From: Rummeliibacillus pycnus
Lineage (GTDB): Bacteria > Bacillota > Bacilli > Bacillales_A > Planococcaceae
DNA length: 64,000 nt
Assembly (NCBI RefSeq): GCF_002884495.1
Contig: NZ_KZ614145.1
Span: 1,054,001 to 1,118,000 of the forward strand
Direction: 5' to 3'
The notes below the pieces were generated by a model, which was given only the letters and a program-made list of their open reading frames with translations, had not been told where the DNA came from and made no database searches. This document shows positions 46,338 through 54,685 of the stretch, piece by piece; within the stretch, counting starts at the first letter, position 1; each line of letters opens with the position of its first letter. The position numbers were made by a program, and so were the translations under genes.

Positions 46338-47198
46338 TTAATACATATCCTTTAATTGATCTAAATTTATCTTTAACCCACACTTTATTAATCTTTCTTT
46401 TCTAATATTAAATAATATTTCAACATCCTCACGAATATCTTTCTTACGTCCATGATGTAATCTTCTGTGACAGTTAGGACATAAAGATATAACATTAGCT
46501 CCTACATCCAAACTATATTCAAATTGAGATTGGTATTTTAATGGAATTAAATGATGTCCTTCTACATACTGTCTTTTAGTTCCACTATTTAAAAACGTCT
46601 CATGTTTAGAGTTAATTTCACATTGAAAATTAGCATCATTTATAGCATTTGAAGAGACAAATGGATTTCGATTTAAAATTTTGATATTCTTTTCTACTAG
46701 TATTGGCTTATCTATAGTTTTATCAAAAATAATTTTTTTATCTTGTATTTGTTTTTGAAAATCTTCTTCATTTAATTTATCATCTCCAAATAATAAATCG
46801 TAGTTATATTCAAGCTTATCTTTTGTTTCAAACCAAGTATCAATTTCATATTCTCTCATTGTTGGAGCATCGAATCCGTCAAACGTTGCTGGTCTTTTAA
46901 AAATTCTTTCATAGTGTCTAATTGCTTTTTCTAATTCATCTTCATAAATTACCTTCCAAAACATTCGATAATAAATCAATTCATCAATATCAAAGTTTGA
47001 TTTTTTCATATATCTAATTATTTTTTTAGCATCAGAATAAGTTGATACTAAATCAAATAATATTTCATACATTTGATAAGTTAATTCTATTCCTTGATTT
47101 TGTAATTGTTTATGAGTAGCAAAAAACTCTTTAGACGTATTACATTTGGCAAATACTTTAATAAAATCACTCATATTAAATCCAGATTTGTATTCCAT
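46338..47198 (-). CDS. HNH endonuclease with PPR-like helical repeats
   Basis: 286 residues from ATG 47198, six bases after GGAG. The N-terminal third reads as ~33-residue helical repeats (FIKVFAKCNTSKEFF…; YQMYEILFDLVSTYSDAKKI…; YYRMFWKVIYEDELEKAIRH…) like pentatricopeptide repeats. The C-terminus is an HNH nuclease: EGHHLIPL, then GANVISLCPNCHRRLHHG with zinc-type Cys pair. An HNH nuclease with PPR-like repeats is uncommon in bacteria. Defence or homing roles are inferences from its mobile setting. Confidence 0.85.
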   Translation of the reverse strand: MEYKSGFNMSDFIKVFAKCNTSKEFFATHKQLQNQGIELTYQMYEILFDLVSTYSDAKKIIRYMKKSNFDIDELIYYRMFWKVIYEDELEKAIRHYERIFKRPATFDGFDAPTMREYEIDTWFETKDKLEYNYDLLFGDDKLNEEDFQKQIQDKKIIFDKTIDKPILVEKNIKILNRNPFVSSNAINDANFQCEINSKHETFLNSGTKRQYVEGHHLIPLKYQSQFEYSLDVGANVISLCPNCHRRLHHGRKKDIREDVEILFNIRKERLIKCGLKINLDQLKDMY

Positions 47199-47523
47199 AT
47201 TAATCTCCACTTCTTTTATTTATGTTGAAAGTTATGGAAATATTTCTATCTGGTTGCAACCTATCATAACTATTCAAAAGGAATTATATATTATAATAAA
47301 TTTCATGTAAATATAATATATTTCTGATTTTCAATAGACCATTGTACTCATTTTAACATTAATTTATTGATATTCAGATATATCCCTCATAATTTCATAA
47401 TATTGTTAAAACAAGTAGTTTATTAGTTTTTATTTATTTTATAATCTATCCATATAATCCATATATATGTTATTTATATCTAGCAAAGCACTCCATATCT
47501 GATAGATTTATTTATCGTCAAGA
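47199..47523. other. Gap of 325 bases, very AT-rich
   Basis: No gene, hairpin or repeat stands out. Composition is far more AT-rich than the surrounding coding sequence, as is common around phage-derived cargo. Confidence 0.4.
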
Positions 47524-47691
47524 GTGAATAAAGAATTAGTAGAAATATACGAAACAAGTGAAATCACAGAAGAAAATGTTAAAGAAATATTGGATAATTT
47601 TGTTCATTATAAATTGCAACAACGTAAAATAACTCACTTCACTTTGGATAACAAGGCTATTATATATATATTAAAACTTTGTAGCACTTAA
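47524..47691 (+). CDS. Short hypothetical protein or fragment, 55 aa
   Basis: A 55-codon frame beginning GTG at 47524 (VNKELVEIYETSEITEENVK) and ending TAA at 47689. The sequence is plausible protein, mostly helical, but the ribosome binding site is weak and no family is recognised. It may be the tail of a lost prophage gene. Confidence 0.35.
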   Translation: MNKELVEIYETSEITEENVKEILDNFVHYKLQQRKITHFTLDNKAIIYILKLCST

Positions 47692-47774
47692 TTAATTCAA
47701 ATACTAATTTCACCTTAAATATAAGACTTTTATCTTATTCATCATATATCATTTTACTTATTTTTACTAAAATA

Positions 47775-48203
47775 CCCAAAAAAACAAGCACTGTATCTTT
47801 TAATAAACAAACTGCAGAAGCGAAAGGGTTATTCCCAATTTTCAAGCCAAAACCTAAGCCAAAACCTAAACCAAAACCACAGAAAAAGAAAAAAACAACA
47901 GCTCAAATTTATAATGGAGCAAAAAAGAAAGGTGTTAAAGTTAAAGGTAGAAATTCTACATATAAATATTCAAAAAAACTAAGAAATCTTCCTAGTAAAG
48001 TTAATAAGGGCTATTCTTCAAGAGATCTATATAAAGATGGTAAACTAAATACTAGAAGATATTATAAAAAGGATGGTAAAGCTGAAGTAGATATACATTA
48101 TACAAATCATGGGAATGCAAAAAAACATCCAAAAGTTCCACATCGTCATGACTGGGGCTATTCTTCTAAAGGGATTTGGAGAAAGAAAACGGAATGGTAT
48201 TAG
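47775..48203 (+). pseudogene. Polymorphic toxin C-terminal tip (N-terminus lost)
   Basis: Open frame with no start codon, ending TAG at 48201. A Lys/Pro linker (KPKPKPKPKPQKKKK) leads to a basic domain ending RRYYKKDGKAEVDIHYTNHG, then HPKVPHRHDW. These conserved His-rich blocks resemble C-terminal domains of contact-dependent or LXG toxins (type-24-like by memory). The delivery domain is missing, so it is a cassette relic; the following gene fits an immunity partner. Confidence 0.6.
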
Positions 48204-48213
48204 GAGGGATAAT

Positions 48214-48444
48214 ATGGATGAAAAGGTTTGGAAAGAATTTAAAGAAGCTATAGAAGAAGGGCAAGAATTGGCATTCGATTATAAAGATGAAGAATGGTGG
48301 ATTAGTAGAGTACCTGAAGAAAAAAGCTTTCTACTCACACGTTCAAGAGATTCCTACACTCAGGCTTTTAAAACTGCAGAAGAACTCTTTAAACAGGGGA
48401 TAATTGATGGAAAGCCTTTTATTGAAAGAATAAAGGACTTATAA
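48214..48444 (+). CDS. Putative immunity protein of the toxin tip
   Basis: 76 residues from ATG 48214, with TTAGGAGGGATA upstream; the reading frame's earlier start overlaps the toxin and has no site. Acidic (KEFKEAIEEGQELAFDYKDE, EEWWISRVPEEKS), as expected of immunity proteins that bind basic toxins. It follows the toxin tip by 10 bases. No family recognised; identity is from position. Confidence 0.6.
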   Translation: MDEKVWKEFKEAIEEGQELAFDYKDEEWWISRVPEEKSFLLTRSRDSYTQAFKTAEELFKQGIIDGKPFIERIKDL

Positions 48445-48460
48445 TATTAAGAAAGCATAT

Positions 48461-48493
48461 GACTAGGTACTTATTAAATGTGAGTACCTAGTC
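48461..48493. terminator. Terminator between immunity gene and endolysin
   Basis: Perfect 11-bp stem, GACTAGGTACT/AGTACCTAGTC, followed by TTTACTTT; the convergent immunity and endolysin genes both end here. Confidence 0.85.
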
Positions 48494-48499
48494 TTTACT

Positions 48500-49192
48500 T
48501 TACACTTTCTTAACAATATCCTTATTAGCACTAATCCAATAACCTGATGCAGTTTTCAATCTAGTTGTACCAGCTTTTGATTTACCAATTTTTACAATAG
48601 TGAATGCAGTACCTTCTGGATATGCTATTCCTGATTTAGTATGATCATTAAACTCTACTGAAGTGCATAGGTTACAACTTTTAAGCAATTTAACCTTCTT
48701 AGGATTATTTGTGTAGTATTGTTCTTTGCCCACTTGTGGGCAATCTTTAGTTGTTTGTTTAGTTGCTTTTTTAACAGGAGTGTTAAATAATTCTTTCTCA
48801 GCATTACGTCTACGCACTAGACCTTGTAATACATTACCTCCACCTTTGTTATAGGCTGTGATCCATTTATTAATTGATACAATGCTTCTATCGCTACATA
48901 AACGATTTAGATTACCTACACCACAGTTATAACAAAAGCTAACTAGAGCATCAAATTGATTTTGATTTAGTTTCATACCCAGAGCATTCACATGATTCAC
49001 ATAGACTTGAATATCCTTATCAAATAATGCATCAGCTTGTTTTTGAGTAATAACTTGTCCTTTATGAATATTAGCACCATAATGTCCCCATCCAATTGTC
49101 CAATACTTTTCAGTTGGCACAGGTTTATACGCTGTTAATCGGCAACCTTCAAATGATTTAATTAATTTTTTACCGTTTTCTCCTAATTTCAT
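48500..49192 (-). CDS. Phage endolysin: GH24 lysozyme + C-terminal wall-binding domain
   Basis: 230 residues from ATG 49192 (AAAGGAA upstream). Muramidase domain of GH24 type: catalytic Glu in KSFEGCRLTAY near residue 15, then YWTIGWGHYG and FCYNCGVGN, and the end of the fold QGLVRRRNAEKELF. A C-terminal ~75-residue beta-rich domain (LLKSCNLCTSVEF … TASGYWISAN) resembles SH3-like wall-binding repeats. No signal peptide, so it relies on a holin; the holin gene is next door but truncated. Confidence 0.9.
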   Translation of the reverse strand: MKLGENGKKLIKSFEGCRLTAYKPVPTEKYWTIGWGHYGANIHKGQVITQKQADALFDKDIQVYVNHVNALGMKLNQNQFDALVSFCYNCGVGNLNRLCSDRSIVSINKWITAYNKGGGNVLQGLVRRRNAEKELFNTPVKKATKQTTKDCPQVGKEQYYTNNPKKVKLLKSCNLCTSVEFNDHTKSGIAYPEGTAFTIVKIGKSKAGTTRLKTASGYWISANKDIVKKV

Positions 49193-49267
49193 ATGTATCA
49201 TTTCCTTTCTTTAATATACAAGGGGGCGATATTTCGTCCACCCCTTTTGAATTCAATATGTATAGTT

Positions 49268-49606
49268 TTATTTCTTTTCGCTATCATCTTTAATATTGAT
49301 AAACTTCTCTTTAATTTGTTGTGGCAAAGGTACTTTCATCGCTTCTAAGTTTTCCAGTATTGATATGGCTTCAATTGATAGCAAATAGTAAGCTACCATT
49401 GTACGGAATACAGGTACTCCACCTATTAGTAAATCAAGCATATTAGCTACAATTAGAGCTACAAAGTACATACTTTTCCGTAACATTCCTTTATAACCTA
49501 CTCGACTTGACATCTTACCTGTTACCCAGCCTTTAGTTACTCCTGTAACAATATCAAGTATCATAAATACTGCTAAAATAGATAAACTTACATTCCAATC
49601 ACCTAT
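49268..49606 (-). pseudogene. Phage holin, N-terminus deleted
   Basis: Holin of the Bhla/TcdE-type: hydrophobic hairpin MILDIVTGVTKGWVTGKMSS, then VALIVANMLDLLIGG and a basic tail. The frame runs upstream past the ATG at 49564 as GDWNVSLSILAVF up to about 49606, where it meets a stop and the integrase sequence. The missing first ~40 residues indicate truncation by deletion. It may still be expressed from internal ATG 49564. Confidence 0.75.
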
Positions 49607-50291
49607 ACGTCACGCACATAATGTTGGAGATATTAAATACAACATTACTTTCAACAGAAAAATTAACGCAACTAACGAAGGTAAAAAAGCACATGATAAA
49701 TATTTAGACTTTGACGAATCGCAAATATTATACAATTATCTACTTAATCACCTAGAGACTACTCAGTTTAATTATTTGTTTATTTTAGCCTTAGTAAGTG
49801 GAGCTCGATTTCAAGAATTAGTTGGATTAACTTGGAAAGATTTAGACTTTGAAAATAATATATTTGATATTAACAAAGCGTGGGATCATCAGAAACAAAG
49901 TGGATTTACTCCTACGAAGAATGAACAGTCTATACGTAAAATTGCAGTTGATCCTGCTGTTATGAAAGAATTTAAACTAATATGTCCTGATACTAATTTA
50001 GATGATCGAATTTTCAAAAGTCCACACAGCCCATCAAAATCATTAACAAACAATGGTGCAAATTCAGCTCTCGAAAAAATTTTAAAAGAATTAGGATTAA
50101 AAATAATTACTGTACATGGGTTACGTCACACTCATGCAAGTGTATTGTTATTTAATGGAGCTTCCACACAGTACATTGCTGAACGCTTAGGTCACAAAGA
50201 CGTACAAACTACTCTTAACACATATAGTCATGTTATAAAAGAGCTTAAAACCCGTGATGACAGTGTTGCTATTAGCATTTATAATGTGTAA
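49605..50291 (+). pseudogene. Tyrosine integrase, catalytic half only
   Basis: About 228 residues of a phage integrase catalytic domain: Arg in VSGARFQELVGLTW, HGLRHTHAS (H-x-x-R), GHKDVQTTLNTYSH with the active Tyr, and a short C-terminus ending VAISIYNV*. The N-terminal arm-binding and core-binding domains are absent; coding sequence begins abruptly at ~49605 (RHAHNVGDIKYN), exactly where the holin is broken. The catalytic residues look intact, so loss of function comes from truncation. Confidence 0.85.
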
Positions 50292-50336
50292 CATTTATGT
50301 GTAACGTTAAGTGTAATGTGTAACAATCTGTGTAAC
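50285..50336 (+). promoter_or_regulatory. Cluster of TGTGTAAC arm-site repeats
   Basis: Four exact TGTGTAAC octamers (50285, 50298, 50317, 50329) and one variant in 52 bases, immediately after the integrase stop and before the attR repeat. Position and repetition fit integrase arm-binding sites. Confidence 0.6.
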
Positions 50337-50364
50337 ATGATTAAAAAGTTGAGGTTTTTAATGC

Positions 50365-50493
50365 TAAATTCAGCAAAACAAAAATCCTTATGAACGTTTA
50401 TATACCTACATTCATAAGGATTTAAAAAGATTATTAATTTTACTAAAAAAGCTTTATTATGCCGACTAAGAGAATCGAACTCTTATCAATGGA
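50365..50493. repeat. 129-bp direct repeat, right copy (attR)
   Basis: Identical to 45594-45722. Holds the terminator 50382-50423 and the tRNA T-arm and acceptor end; the tRNA's 5' half lies just to its right, so this side keeps the full tRNA. Confidence 0.9.
50382..50423 (-). terminator. tRNA terminator (duplicated at 45611-45652)
   Basis: Stem AAATCCTTATGAA…/TTCATAAGGATTT with T-run on the minus strand, about 37 bases past the tRNA 3' end. Confidence 0.8.
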
Positions 50494-50530
50494 TTACGAG
50501 ACCACCGTTCTACCATTAAACTAAATCGGC
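50460..50530 (-). tRNA. tRNA-Thr(CGT), integration target
   Basis: A 71-base cloverleaf on the minus strand: acceptor GCCGATT/AGTCGGC, D-arm with TAGTTTAATGGTAGAAC, anticodon loop CTCGTAA (anticodon CGT, Thr), T-arm AAGAG-TTCGATT-CTCTT and discriminator A. No CCA is encoded. The anticodon stem shows a U·U mismatch (31:39) and a G·U pair, so structure or charging may be odd. Identification by reading only. Confidence 0.72.
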
Positions 50531-50652
50531 ATTTGGAGAATTTATTGCTTATCAACTACAGGAATTATTGTAGCACTTTTCAGGGAAACTTTCTAGGGTT
50601 TTAGATAAAAATTTTTGCAATATATTAATTTCCCTATTGCTTCATCAGATTT

Positions 50653-51084
50653 TTATAAATGAGTAGCTTTTTTTAATTTGTAACGGAATTGATTCAACTG
50701 GAAAAAGATAAAGCAGCCAATGCAAAATCCTAGAATTGCAATACCTGATGCAGCTGCAACCATAATTGTAAAAATATAACCCATTACTGGTTTATCTACT
50801 TCAAAGCCTATAAAACCAAGTACTAAGCAACTAATGGCAATGCACGAATTAAATTTTTGTTGAACAATATCTTCAGGAATATATTCAGATGGTTTTTTCT
50901 TTAAAAACAATCTCGCAATTTTCATAACAGGATTAAAGTTAAATAATAAACCTAATAAATTTGCAATAAGTGGAAGTAATAAGATTAGTGGTTGATGAAA
51001 TATCCACGTAGCTACTGTACTTAACAAAATAGTCCATTGATTAACACGAACTAATGGTCTTGGAATCGATAATGGCTTTTTCAT
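50653..51084 (-). CDS. DUF4395 membrane protein
   Basis: 143 residues from ATG 51084 (AAAGGTTGG upstream). DUF4395 features: the IPRPLVRVNQ start, a cytoplasmic-type loop with KKKPSEYIPEDIVQQKFN and three to four membrane helices. Function unknown; in other genomes often near thioredoxin-like genes, which are absent here. Located just beyond the tRNA. Confidence 0.82.
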   Translation of the reverse strand: MKKPLSIPRPLVRVNQWTILLSTVATWIFHQPLILLLPLIANLLGLLFNFNPVMKIARLFLKKKPSEYIPEDIVQQKFNSCIAISCLVLGFIGFEVDKPVMGYIFTIMVAAASGIAILGFCIGCFIFFQLNQFRYKLKKATHL

Positions 51085-51290
51085 ATAAAACCAACCTTTC
51101 ATATAAGATTTATATAAATAATACTACTTATTTTAATAAATCGAAAGGTTTTTTATCTAAAAAATTTTAAATTCTTCATTAATTCCATATCATTTTACAT
51201 TATTTAAAAAATACAAATGTCTTCCATACTATCAACTTTGTTTTAAATACGTTATGATTATAGAAAAAGTTTGTGAAAGAAGGTACTGAT

Positions 51291-51902
51291 ATGAAAAAAT
51301 GGAAGGTCATTTCTTCAATTTGTTTAGCGACTGCACTAATTGCCGCTTGTAGCAATGATTCAGAAAAAACTTCAAAAGAACCAGCTAAAACAGAGGCATT
51401 TACTACTGACTCGCATAAGACTACTCAATCAGATCAAACTAATCAAAGTTCATCTTCTTCAACTCAACAATCCGAGAATGTTTCAAAGAAGACTGCTGTT
51501 TCTGGACAAAAAATGACGAAAATTGAAAAACAAAAGCTTATCAATTTCATAGAAAAATATCCTGTTGAATATGTAAAAGCAATTGATTCGGGTGACTTTA
51601 CACCTTTGGCTAATGAATACATTATGCACGACACAAAATTATACGAAGATCTTTTAGCAGCAATTCCTAAAAAACATAAACAAGGGATAAAACTGCAAAT
51701 TAATAAAGTGGAAGTTACATCCATTAAACGTAATTCAGACACAGATATTACTGTTGATACAAAAGAAATTATCGATGAAACTCAAAATGGGAAGACGAAT
51801 ACAAAGCAATTCCTTCGCAAGTATAAAGTCTTCTACAATTATGTTGAAGGCAATGATGCACAAAGTTTCTTCCAGATATCTGATATAAAAGATATAAACT
51901 AA
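51291..51902 (+). CDS. Lipoprotein of unknown function
   Basis: 203 residues from ATG 51291 (AGAAGGTA upstream). Lipobox IAAC near residue 17-20, then a Ser/Thr/Gln-rich linker (SDQTNQSSSSSTQQSENVS) and a compact C-terminal domain (INFIEKYPVEYVKAID … TVDTKEIIDE). Membrane-anchored extracellular protein; no family recognised, reminiscent of TcaA-NTF2-like tail domains. Confidence 0.82.
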   Translation: MKKWKVISSICLATALIAACSNDSEKTSKEPAKTEAFTTDSHKTTQSDQTNQSSSSSTQQSENVSKKTAVSGQKMTKIEKQKLINFIEKYPVEYVKAIDSGDFTPLANEYIMHDTKLYEDLLAAIPKKHKQGIKLQINKVEVTSIKRNSDTDITVDTKEIIDETQNGKTNTKQFLRKYKVFYNYVEGNDAQSFFQISDIKDIN

Positions 51903-51915
51903 ACTTTTTCATATG

Positions 51916-51950
51916 AAAAAGGAGTAAGCTAATTGCTTACTCCTTTTTGA
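51916..51950. terminator. Bidirectional terminator
   Basis: Perfect stem AAAAAGGAGTAAGC/GCTTACTCCTTTTT between the lipoprotein and the convergent ABC operon. Confidence 0.9.
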
Positions 51951-51955
51951 TATTT

Positions 51956-53056
51956 CTATTTATAGTTACCTAAAATCTTCACTGCTTCTTCTGTAACAGA
52001 CGTATCAATTGCCTTATTAAAGTCAAATTTTCCTTGAGTTGCTCCGTTCGCTTTATACATTTCATATTGCTTTTTAATATCATCTATACGCATTTTACCA
52101 TCTGGGTCCAATCCAGTTACATATACCTTATCCCATAATGCTGGATCTTTTAATGCAGTATATTTTGTCATAATGTTAACAATTTCCGCTTTTCCTTCTC
52201 CTTTAGTGAAAGCATCATTATAGTCACGTACTCCTTTTAAATAGGCAAGCATAAATCGTAATGATACATCTTTTTCATCTTTCATAAACTTAGGGGATGC
52301 TAAAACTAATGCAATTTGTGAATCTGGTGCAAAGTCAGTTGCATCACCAAAACGTGTAAGAATTCCTTTGCTAACACCTTGAGCAATTAAAGGCTCAATA
52401 CTAAGTGCGGCATCAATTGAACCATTTTCCAAGGCACCTAGCATACTGCCAAAATCGTTCATAATCACTGTTTTAACATCTTTCTCAGTTAATCCAGCAT
52501 GTTTTAACATAAGTTGATAGATATAGCCATCAATAGAGTTTCTTGAAGAAATGGCTATTTTCTTTCCTTTAAAATCCGGATAATCTTTTATCACATTTTT
52601 CATTTTGTTGCCAATGACAAAAGTAAAATAAGATTTTCCCGGCATATTATGACCTTTATCCCCTACAATTTTCACGTCAATTCCTTGTGCAATCGCATTA
52701 AAGAATGACGCAGTAGATATTCCCCCAGCAATATCTACTTCACCTGCAGCAAGTGCCGGTAACATATCATCACTATTTGCGAATTGTGCAAATTCTACTT
52801 CAATATTATAATCCGCAAAATAGCCTTTTTCATTTGCTATATAAAAACCTGCACCAGATGCTGCACCATCTTCAGCAATGACTACTTTCGTTTTCTTTTT
52901 TAACGGTGCTAAATCCCCTGATTTATTTTCCTTACTTACCTTATTATCTACTTTAGCATTATTTGTTGGTGATGTACTTTTTTCAGTACATCCTGTAATA
53001 ACCATTGCAATTAGTACAAGTGGAATTACAAGTAATCGTTTCACCCATTTCCCCAT
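51956..53056 (-). CDS. ABC transporter substrate-binding lipoprotein (SsuA/NMT1-like)
   Basis: 366 residues. Lipobox VITGC near 20-24; the mature part is a periplasmic-type binding protein of the nitrate/sulfonate/thiamine-precursor (NMT1/THI5-like) group: VVIAEDGAASGAGFYIANEKG, EVDIAGGISTASF, and ALSIEPLIAQG. It binds the solute outside the membrane. Third gene of a three-gene operon. The ligand (sulfonate, taurine or pyrimidine precursor) is not readable. Confidence 0.9.
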   Translation of the reverse strand: MGKWVKRLLVIPLVLIAMVITGCTEKSTSPTNNAKVDNKVSKENKSGDLAPLKKKTKVVIAEDGAASGAGFYIANEKGYFADYNIEVEFAQFANSDDMLPALAAGEVDIAGGISTASFFNAIAQGIDVKIVGDKGHNMPGKSYFTFVIGNKMKNVIKDYPDFKGKKIAISSRNSIDGYIYQLMLKHAGLTEKDVKTVIMNDFGSMLGALENGSIDAALSIEPLIAQGVSKGILTRFGDATDFAPDSQIALVLASPKFMKDEKDVSLRFMLAYLKGVRDYNDAFTKGEGKAEIVNIMTKYTALKDPALWDKVYVTGLDPDGKMRIDDIKKQYEMYKANGATQGKFDFNKAIDTSVTEEAVKILGNYK

Positions 53057-53076
53057 TCCAATCCCCCTTTATAAAC

Positions 53077-53862
53077 CTAATACTTTCTAGATTTTTGTAC
53101 TTCTTCATGCAAATGCTTTAATATCTCTATAAATTGATTTGCTGTCTGTTTGTTTGCACGAATTTGTTCAATATTACGTGGTCTTGGTAAATCATTTTTT
53201 ATTTCTTTTATGATTTTTCCTGGTTGAGCACTCATTAATAGTATCCGATCGCTAAGTAATAACGCTTCATCAATACTATGTGTGATAAAAAGGACTGTTT
53301 TTTTTGTTTCTTCCCAAATAGAGAGAAGTTCTTCTTGTAGGATAAATTTATTTTGCTCATCAAGAGCAGCAAAAGGTTCATCCATTAATAATATTTCTGG
53401 ATCATTAGCAAATGCACGTGCAATACTAACTCGTTGTTTCATACCCCCAGATAATTCTTTCGGGTACAATTTAGAAAACCTCTCAAGACCAACCTTCTTT
53501 AAATAGTAATCTGATCTTTCTTTGATCAACTTGTTAGGTAGATGTCTCATCTTCAAACCAAAAGCCACGTTCTCCTCAACCGTTAACCATGGAATAATCC
53601 CTCTTTCTTGAAAGACCATTGATTGAAGTGGCCGATCTTCCTTGCCATGCATAATTTCAAATTCACCAATACTTGTTGTTTCTAGTCCAGCCAAAATTCT
53701 CAGTAATGTTGTTTTCCCGCAACCACTTGGACCTACAAGACAAACAAATTCACCTTCTAAAATATCTAAGGATACTTGGTCTAATGCTGTAACACTACTA
53801 TTTTTCTTATAGAATACTTTTGTTATATTTTTGATTGATATTTTTGTTTGATCTTCCATCAT
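53077..53862 (-). CDS. ABC transporter ATPase (SsuB/TauB-like)
   Basis: 261 residues. Walker A GPSGCGKTT (residues 41-49), Q-loop MVFQERGIIPWLTV, signature LSGGMKQR, Walker B ILLMDEPFAALD and switch His in FITHSIDEALLLSD. Energises import of the ligand bound by the 51956 lipoprotein. One base separates it from the permease gene upstream, 20 from the lipoprotein. Confidence 0.94.
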   Translation of the reverse strand: MMEDQTKISIKNITKVFYKKNSSVTALDQVSLDILEGEFVCLVGPSGCGKTTLLRILAGLETTSIGEFEIMHGKEDRPLQSMVFQERGIIPWLTVEENVAFGLKMRHLPNKLIKERSDYYLKKVGLERFSKLYPKELSGGMKQRVSIARAFANDPEILLMDEPFAALDEQNKFILQEELLSIWEETKKTVLFITHSIDEALLLSDRILLMSAQPGKIIKEIKNDLPRPRNIEQIRANKQTANQFIEILKHLHEEVQKSRKY

Positions 53863-53863
53863 C

Positions 53864-54685
53864 TCACCTCCAAGGGAGAATTTTCTTCTGTAAATATCGA
53901 AGAATTAGTGAAAATAGATAGCCAAAAAATGAGATGAGTATTAGGCCAACAAACATTTCTTTAAGTAAAAAGGCTTTATAGGAGGTCCAGATTAAATAAC
54001 CAATTCCAGAAGTTGCCCCCATCATTTCTGCTGCAACAATCGTTAAAAGCGCTATTGCCTGACCCATTTGAATCCCTTCCATCATTACCGGTAAAGCACC
54101 TGGAAATGCAATTTTAAAAAAGAAATCCTTTGAATTAGCCCCATAGTTTTTTGCTACATCTAAGTAAATGGAATCAATGTTAATAACTCCAGCAGTAGTA
54201 TTGATCACAACAGGGAAAAATACACTTCCTGCGATTGTTACTACCTTTGATACGTCACCAATACCAAATAAAATGATGATGATTGGTAAAAGGGCCAATG
54301 TTGGAATGGGCATCAATGCCATAACGATTGGCGAAATGAAATGCCTAATTGGAGAATATAATCCCATCAATAGTCCAATAATCACACCAGGTATAACCCC
54401 TAGCAAAAAGCCAGCAAATATCCGGTATAAAGAAATCCAAATATGATGAAATAATTCTCCACTCATTGCCATACTAAAGAAGGTGTGTAGAATTTCTGTT
54501 GGCGGCGGGAAGAAACGTGCATCAATTAAATCTGTTCGTGATAACAACTCCCATAAAAGTAAGAGAAAAATAGGTGAAGCGATTGTAAGCAATTGCTTCA
54601 TTCGTTCATTTAACCGTCTTTTTTTCCATTCCTGTTGCTCAATTTCGACAGGATCATGATTTATAGCTTTTTCTTCGTCTCTCAT
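53864..54685 (-). CDS. ABC transporter permease (SsuC/TauC-like)
   Basis: 273 residues, six membrane helices, and the EAA-like coupling loop NYGANSKDFFFKIAFPGALPVMMEG at about 190-214. A charged cytoplasmic N-terminus (KAINHDPVEIEQQ) precedes the first helix. Builds the import channel with the adjacent ATPase. The promoter is probably in the 230-base gap shared with the divergent gene at 54915. Confidence 0.93.
   Translation of the reverse strand: MRDEEKAINHDPVEIEQQEWKKRRLNERMKQLLTIASPIFLLLLWELLSRTDLIDARFFPPPTEILHTFFSMAMSGELFHHIWISLYRIFAGFLLGVIPGVIIGLLMGLYSPIRHFISPIVMALMPIPTLALLPIIIILFGIGDVSKVVTIAGSVFFPVVINTTAGVINIDSIYLDVAKNYGANSKDFFFKIAFPGALPVMMEGIQMGQAIALLTIVAAEMMGATSGIGYLIWTSYKAFLLKEMFVGLILISFFGYLFSLILRYLQKKILPWR

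Larger units (their letters stand above)
45594..50493. mobile_element. Deleted prophage/integrative element in a tRNA gene
   Basis: About 4.8 kb between perfect 129-bp direct repeats. Contents, left to right: coiled-coil gene, HNH endonuclease, toxin/immunity module, endolysin, truncated holin, truncated tyrosine integrase. TGTGTAAC repeats lie on both sides as candidate integrase arm sites. No replication, head or tail genes remain, so it is a deletion relic that still carries cargo. Confidence 0.85.

Noticed and set aside
48109-48213. N-terminal extension of the immunity gene
   Set aside because: Overlaps the toxin tip in another frame and lacks a ribosome binding site; the ATG at 48214 has an ideal one.
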